A DNA stretch of 64,000 bases from Methanoregulaceae archaeon (lineage in GTDB: Bacteria > Armatimonadota > Fimbriimonadia > Fimbriimonadales > Fimbriimonadaceae): contig JADZEW010000001.1 of assembly GCA_020850325.1 (NCBI GenBank), forward strand, positions 1-64,000, read 5' to 3'. The notes beneath the pieces are model-generated. The model had not been told where the DNA came from and did not search any database. It saw only the letters and a list, made by a program, of their open reading frames with translations. Below are positions 61,227 to 64,000 of this stretch, one piece after another. The position numbers and the translations under genes were made by a program. The first letter of the stretch is position 1, and every line of letters begins with the position of its first letter.

Positions 61227-63488
61227 ATGCTTCCCACACTTCAAGGACAGAGCGCCATGACCACGCTTGAGATGACTTCGAGCTACCTGGACATGAACCT
61301 GCCCGTCTTCCCTTGCGCGCCAGGGCTGAAGAAGCCGGCGACCGAGAACGGGTTCTATGACGCGTCCCTCGACCCGGACGTTGTGGCGCGTTGGTTTGGG
61401 GAAGGATCCACCTACAACGTTGGCATCCCTACGGGCGCCGTCTCCGGTGGGTGGGTGCTGGACATCGACCCCGGCAAGGGTGGAACCGAGAGCCTAGCGA
61501 AGCTCACCGAGGGGATCGAACTCCCGTCGACGCCGATCGCGCGCACCGGACGCGGTGGGCTCCACTACTGGTGGGCCATGCCGGACCGGAAGGTGAAGTC
61601 GACGGCCGGGCTGATGCCGGGCATCGACATCCGCGGCGACGGTGGATACGTCGTGGTGCCGCCGTCCGCATTGCCCGAAGGTTCCTACGAATGGATCGTT
61701 GCCCCTTGGGATGTGCCCTTCGCCGTGTGCCCTGGCGAGTTGCTGCGCCGGCTTGAGGAGGCGTATCAACAGGGCAAGGACCCCGACTACGGGGATGGCG
61801 CGCGAGGGCAAGGCTTCGACATCGAGGCGGCGCTACGTGGCGTTCCCGAGGGCAGACGCGACGCGACCCTGTTCCAGCTGGCTTCCCGGCTGCGGGCGGA
61901 CAACGTGGGCATGGACAGCGCGATCACGATGATCGAGTTGGCCGCGCGAAACTGCAACCCTCCGTTTGATCCCCGCGAAGCGCGAAAGAAGGTCGAATGG
62001 GTGTATCGCAAGTACCCGGCGGGTTGGTCCGCCGAGGCGAGGCAGCGAGTGGCCGGGCCCGTGACGGTTAGTGTGACGGTGTGCGATTCTGATCTAGACC
62101 GGCTGTCCTGCGAAGCGGCTATGTCCCCCTTTGTCCAGGTGCCGAAGCAGGGGCCTTGGCCCCATACGGACGTCGGCAATGCAGAACGACTAGCGTCGAT
62201 CCTCAGGGGCAAGGCGCTGTGGTGTCACCCATGGAAGTCGTGGCTCATTTGGGACGGTGCGCGCTGGAAACGTGACGAAACAGGCGGTGCACCAATCATC
62301 AGAGAAGCCACTGCGATGGTACGCGCTCAGTTCCGGTCAGCTATTGACAATGCCGCACAAAACTGGGCAAAGAAGAGTCAGGATCGCAGGCAATTGACCT
62401 CAATGATCGAGCTGGCCAAGGCCGAGGAAGGCATCTCTATCACTCCAGATGCGCTCGACCGTGACGAATGGCTGCTGAACGTGGCCAACGGGACCCTCGA
62501 CCTGCGCACGGGCGAGCTGCGCAGCCCGCGGCGCGAGGATCTCATCACGCGGATCACGAACGTGCCTTATGACCCCGAAGCCGACATCACCCGTTGGGAG
62601 GCGTTCCTCGATCGGGTGACCGCTGGCTCGCGCGACCTGCAAGTGTTCCTGTACCGAGCGGCTGGATACTCGTTGACGGGTTTGACGACCGAACAGGCTC
62701 TATTCTTCCTCTATGGTAGCGGGCGAAACGGCAAGTCCACTTTCATGGACCTGTTGATGCACGTCATGGGAGAGTACGCGATGCACACCCCGACGGAGAC
62801 TTTGATGGTCAAGGGGAACAACTCGAGCGTACCAAATGACCTCGCCAGGCTCAAGGGTGCGCGCCTCGTCGCAGCCACTGAGACCGAGGCCGGCAAGCGA
62901 CTGGCAGAGTCACTCGTCAAGCAACTAACCGGCGGGGACCCGATCACGGCTCGCTTTCTCCACGGTGAGTTCTTCACGTTCACCCCGACATTCAAGCTCT
63001 GGCTCAGCGGAAACTACAAACCCACGATTCGGGGCGCAGATGATGGCATCTGGCGACGGATCCGCTTGATCCCCTTCGAAGTGAGCATCCCGGAGTCCGA
63101 AGTCGACCCTGACTTGAAGGATAGGCTGAAGGAAGAAGCGCAGGGAATTCTGGCCTGGTGCGTCCGAGGGTGCCTTGAATGGCAGCGCGAACGGCTGTTC
63201 GCTTCCGATGTCGTGACCAGCGCGACCGATGGGTATCGACGGGAGATGGACACGATCGGGGACTTCCTGGAGGAATGCATTAGGGATGCGCCCGGAGACT
63301 TTCTTACGTCGGGCGATTTGTACCGAGCCTACAAAACGTGGTGTGAGGAGCATGGTGAGCAAGCGCGGAGCCAAAGGGCACTCAGTAACGAGCTATCAAG
63401 GCGCGGACGGGACCCACACAAGAACACCCACGGCGACCGAGGCTTCTATGACATCAACCTGCGAAACGCCGATATACCCAAGTATTAG
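61227..63488 (+). CDS. PriPol primase / D5-type SF3 helicase fusion
   Basis: This 753-residue replication protein has an N-terminal PriPol (archaeo-eukaryotic primase) domain (about 15 to 180), with the catalytic acids in GWVLDIDPGKGG and the His in RTGRGGLHYWW. A primase C-terminal helical domain (about 205 to 265) and a D5_N domain (about 330 to 470) follow. The SF3-type AAA+ helicase (about 490 to 640) has Walker A LYGSGRNGKSTFMDLL, Walker B-type RLVAATETEAGKRLAE and the sensor region WLSGNYKPTIRGADDGIWRR. It would both prime and unwind the element's own origin. GGGAG seven bases before the ATG is the ribosome site. Confidence 0.93.
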   Translation: MLPTLQGQSAMTTLEMTSSYLDMNLPVFPCAPGLKKPATENGFYDASLDPDVVARWFGEGSTYNVGIPTGAVSGGWVLDIDPGKGGTESLAKLTEGIELPSTPIARTGRGGLHYWWAMPDRKVKSTAGLMPGIDIRGDGGYVVVPPSALPEGSYEWIVAPWDVPFAVCPGELLRRLEEAYQQGKDPDYGDGARGQGFDIEAALRGVPEGRRDATLFQLASRLRADNVGMDSAITMIELAARNCNPPFDPREARKKVEWVYRKYPAGWSAEARQRVAGPVTVSVTVCDSDLDRLSCEAAMSPFVQVPKQGPWPHTDVGNAERLASILRGKALWCHPWKSWLIWDGARWKRDETGGAPIIREATAMVRAQFRSAIDNAAQNWAKKSQDRRQLTSMIELAKAEEGISITPDALDRDEWLLNVANGTLDLRTGELRSPRREDLITRITNVPYDPEADITRWEAFLDRVTAGSRDLQVFLYRAAGYSLTGLTTEQALFFLYGSGRNGKSTFMDLLMHVMGEYAMHTPTETLMVKGNNSSVPNDLARLKGARLVAATETEAGKRLAESLVKQLTGGDPITARFLHGEFFTFTPTFKLWLSGNYKPTIRGADDGIWRRIRLIPFEVSIPESEVDPDLKDRLKEEAQGILAWCVRGCLEWQRERLFASDVVTSATDGYRREMDTIGDFLEECIRDAPGDFLTSGDLYRAYKTWCEEHGEQARSQRALSNELSRRGRDPHKNTHGDRGFYDINLRNADIPKY

Positions 63489-63492
63489 ACCA

Positions 63493-63666
63493 ATGCTTGA
63501 TTTGACGTCGTGTTTGGAAGACCAGGACATCACCGGCGCATCGGCGTATCCGGCGCAAAGACCTGACTTTCTTTCTTACGCGCGCGTATTGGGCAAATAT
63601 AGAAGTACCTGTCCAATGCGCCGATGCGCCGATGCGAAGCGTGTGTCAGAAGTGACTCGGTGCTAG
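63493..63666 (+). CDS. Possible 57-residue protein overlapping the repeat arrays
   Basis: An ATG four bases after the primase stop opens a frame of 57 residues (MLDLTSCLEDQDITGASAYP and onward, rich in Cys and Arg). No ribosome site is visible. The frame spans both iteron-like arrays, so it may be only an accident of repeated DNA. Confidence 0.3.
   Translation: MLDLTSCLEDQDITGASAYPAQRPDFLSYARVLGKYRSTCPMRRCADAKRVSEVTRC
63529..63636. repeat. Iteron-like arrays in opposite orientation, putative replication origin
   Basis: The left array (63535-63557) repeats CGGCGYA three times. The right array (63617-63636) repeats TGCGCCGA twice plus a partial copy. GGCGCATCGGCG (63535-63546) is the exact reverse complement of CGCCGATGCGCC (63619-63630). 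Between them lies a core with alternating CG (CGCGCGCG, near 63579) and an AT-rich stretch (near 63595). Its place directly after a primase-helicase gene suggests the cognate origin. Confidence 0.5.
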
Positions 63667-63934
63667 CTGTCAAGCCTATCCTCTCAAGCCTAGGATGGAT
63701 CCAGCGAATCCAACCGTTTGGGTGTATGACAGCCGAGAACATGATTGCTGCAACCGCAATCAGCCCCCGGAAGCGTCCGCTTGCAAGAGGGGCAGCAGCT
63801 GGGCTCTAGCCGATCTCTTCATTGACGTTCAAACTCAAAATAGCCAGGTGTATTACAACCCGAGACCCTTGACGGTTTAAGCCTGAGCGATCGAGGGTTG
63901 ACTGTTCTGAGGCCATTAGGCGCAGAACGCGACT
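63667..63934. other. Stretch without a convincing gene
   Basis: Only short frames with no recognised homology are present, the longest a 61-residue frame at 63695-63880 without a ribosome site. Base composition is lower in GC than the primase gene. No attachment-site copy, tRNA or terminator with a clear T-run was seen. Confidence 0.4.
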
Positions 63935-64000
63935 ATGAAATCGTTGACTCCGGCACCAGTCTCTCCAGAGTCGAAGACGTGGGCCGCGCGTCTCGGTATC
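63935..64000 (+). CDS. Start of a possible gene cut by the window edge
   Basis: An ATG at 63935 opens a frame that runs to the end of the window (22 residues, MKSLTPAPVSPESKTWAARL and beyond). The Pro/Ser-rich start resembles the N-terminus of small phage proteins, but the fragment is too short to identify. No strong ribosome site precedes it. Confidence 0.3.
   Translation, partial: MKSLTPAPVSPESKTWAARLGI

Larger units (their letters stand above)
59773..64000. mobile_element. Left part of an integrative element at tRNA-Thr(TGT)
   Basis: Directly after the tRNA come an integrase gene pointing back at the tRNA, a small excisionase-like HTH gene and a primase-helicase gene transcribed away from it. 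This is the usual left-end layout of phage satellites, prophages and mobilisable islands. No second copy of the tRNA 3' end appears before 64000, so the right end and most cargo lie outside. No capsid, terminase or conjugation gene is visible. Confidence 0.8.

Noticed and set aside
63500-64000. Second copy of the tRNA-Thr 3' end as right attachment site
   Set aside because: I looked for the T-arm and acceptor sequence of 59740-59772 here and found no match, so the right end must lie beyond the window.

Overview
The window is a GC-rich (roughly 60 %) bacterial chromosome segment. Several markers suggest an Armatimonadota bacterium, probably of the Fimbriimonadia. These are a type-IV-prepilin-like H-X9-DG protein whose N-terminus is typical of that phylum, a PEP-CTERM protein, a DUF1592/DUF1552 gene pair, a stalk (copper amine oxidase N-like) protein, and a Thermus-like polyamine aminopropyltransferase. 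This placement is inferred from protein features, not from rRNA, and no rRNA or CRISPR array was seen.

Region 1 to 19 kb is mostly housekeeping and envelope functions: the 3' part of a pyruvate kinase gene, a tRNA-Tyr/tRNA-Thr pair, a stalk-domain protein, a PAS/HD-GYP signalling protein, an A-type Fe-S carrier divergent from a ferredoxin, a glycosyltransferase and methyltransferase, the DUF1592/DUF1552 pair, a methyltransferase-glycosyltransferase fusion, an STN-domain protein with a charged repeat, an aminopropyltransferase, an OsmC protein and an AI-2E-type permease.

Region 19.3 to 34.1 kb is an exopolysaccharide cluster. It holds a mannose-1-phosphate guanylyltransferase, a secreted glycoside hydrolase, a UDP-glucuronate 4-epimerase, a four-gene leftward operon (nucleotide-sugar dehydrogenase, epimerase, GT2, GT4), another GT2, a Wzz/BY-kinase-like chain-length protein with a degenerate P-loop, a Wzx-like flippase and a GT4. 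The sugars implied are mannose-type and uronic acids. No Wzy polymerase or initiating phosphoglycosyltransferase is visible, so the set must be completed elsewhere.

Region 34 to 59.6 kb returns to core genes: trmFO, a GH15 glucoamylase, RNase E/G, tRNA-Arg, an MFS and an AbgT transporter, aroA-cmk, a decayed Kef-type antiporter, DinB, CAP, prepilin-like and GH20 proteins, rpsT, greA, a divergent dprA overlapping an MTAP-like gene, bcp, panB and panC. Many starts have a TANNNT hexamer 5 to 9 bases upstream and no Shine-Dalgarno sequence, which suggests widespread leaderless transcription.

Region 59.7 to 64 kb is the left end of an integrative element inserted at tRNA-Thr(TGT). It contains a tyrosine integrase, a putative operator palindrome, a small excisionase-like HTH protein and a PriPol/D5/SF3 primase-helicase. 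The primase gene is followed by a pair of iteron-like arrays in opposite orientation that look like a replication origin. The right end and any cargo lie beyond the window.
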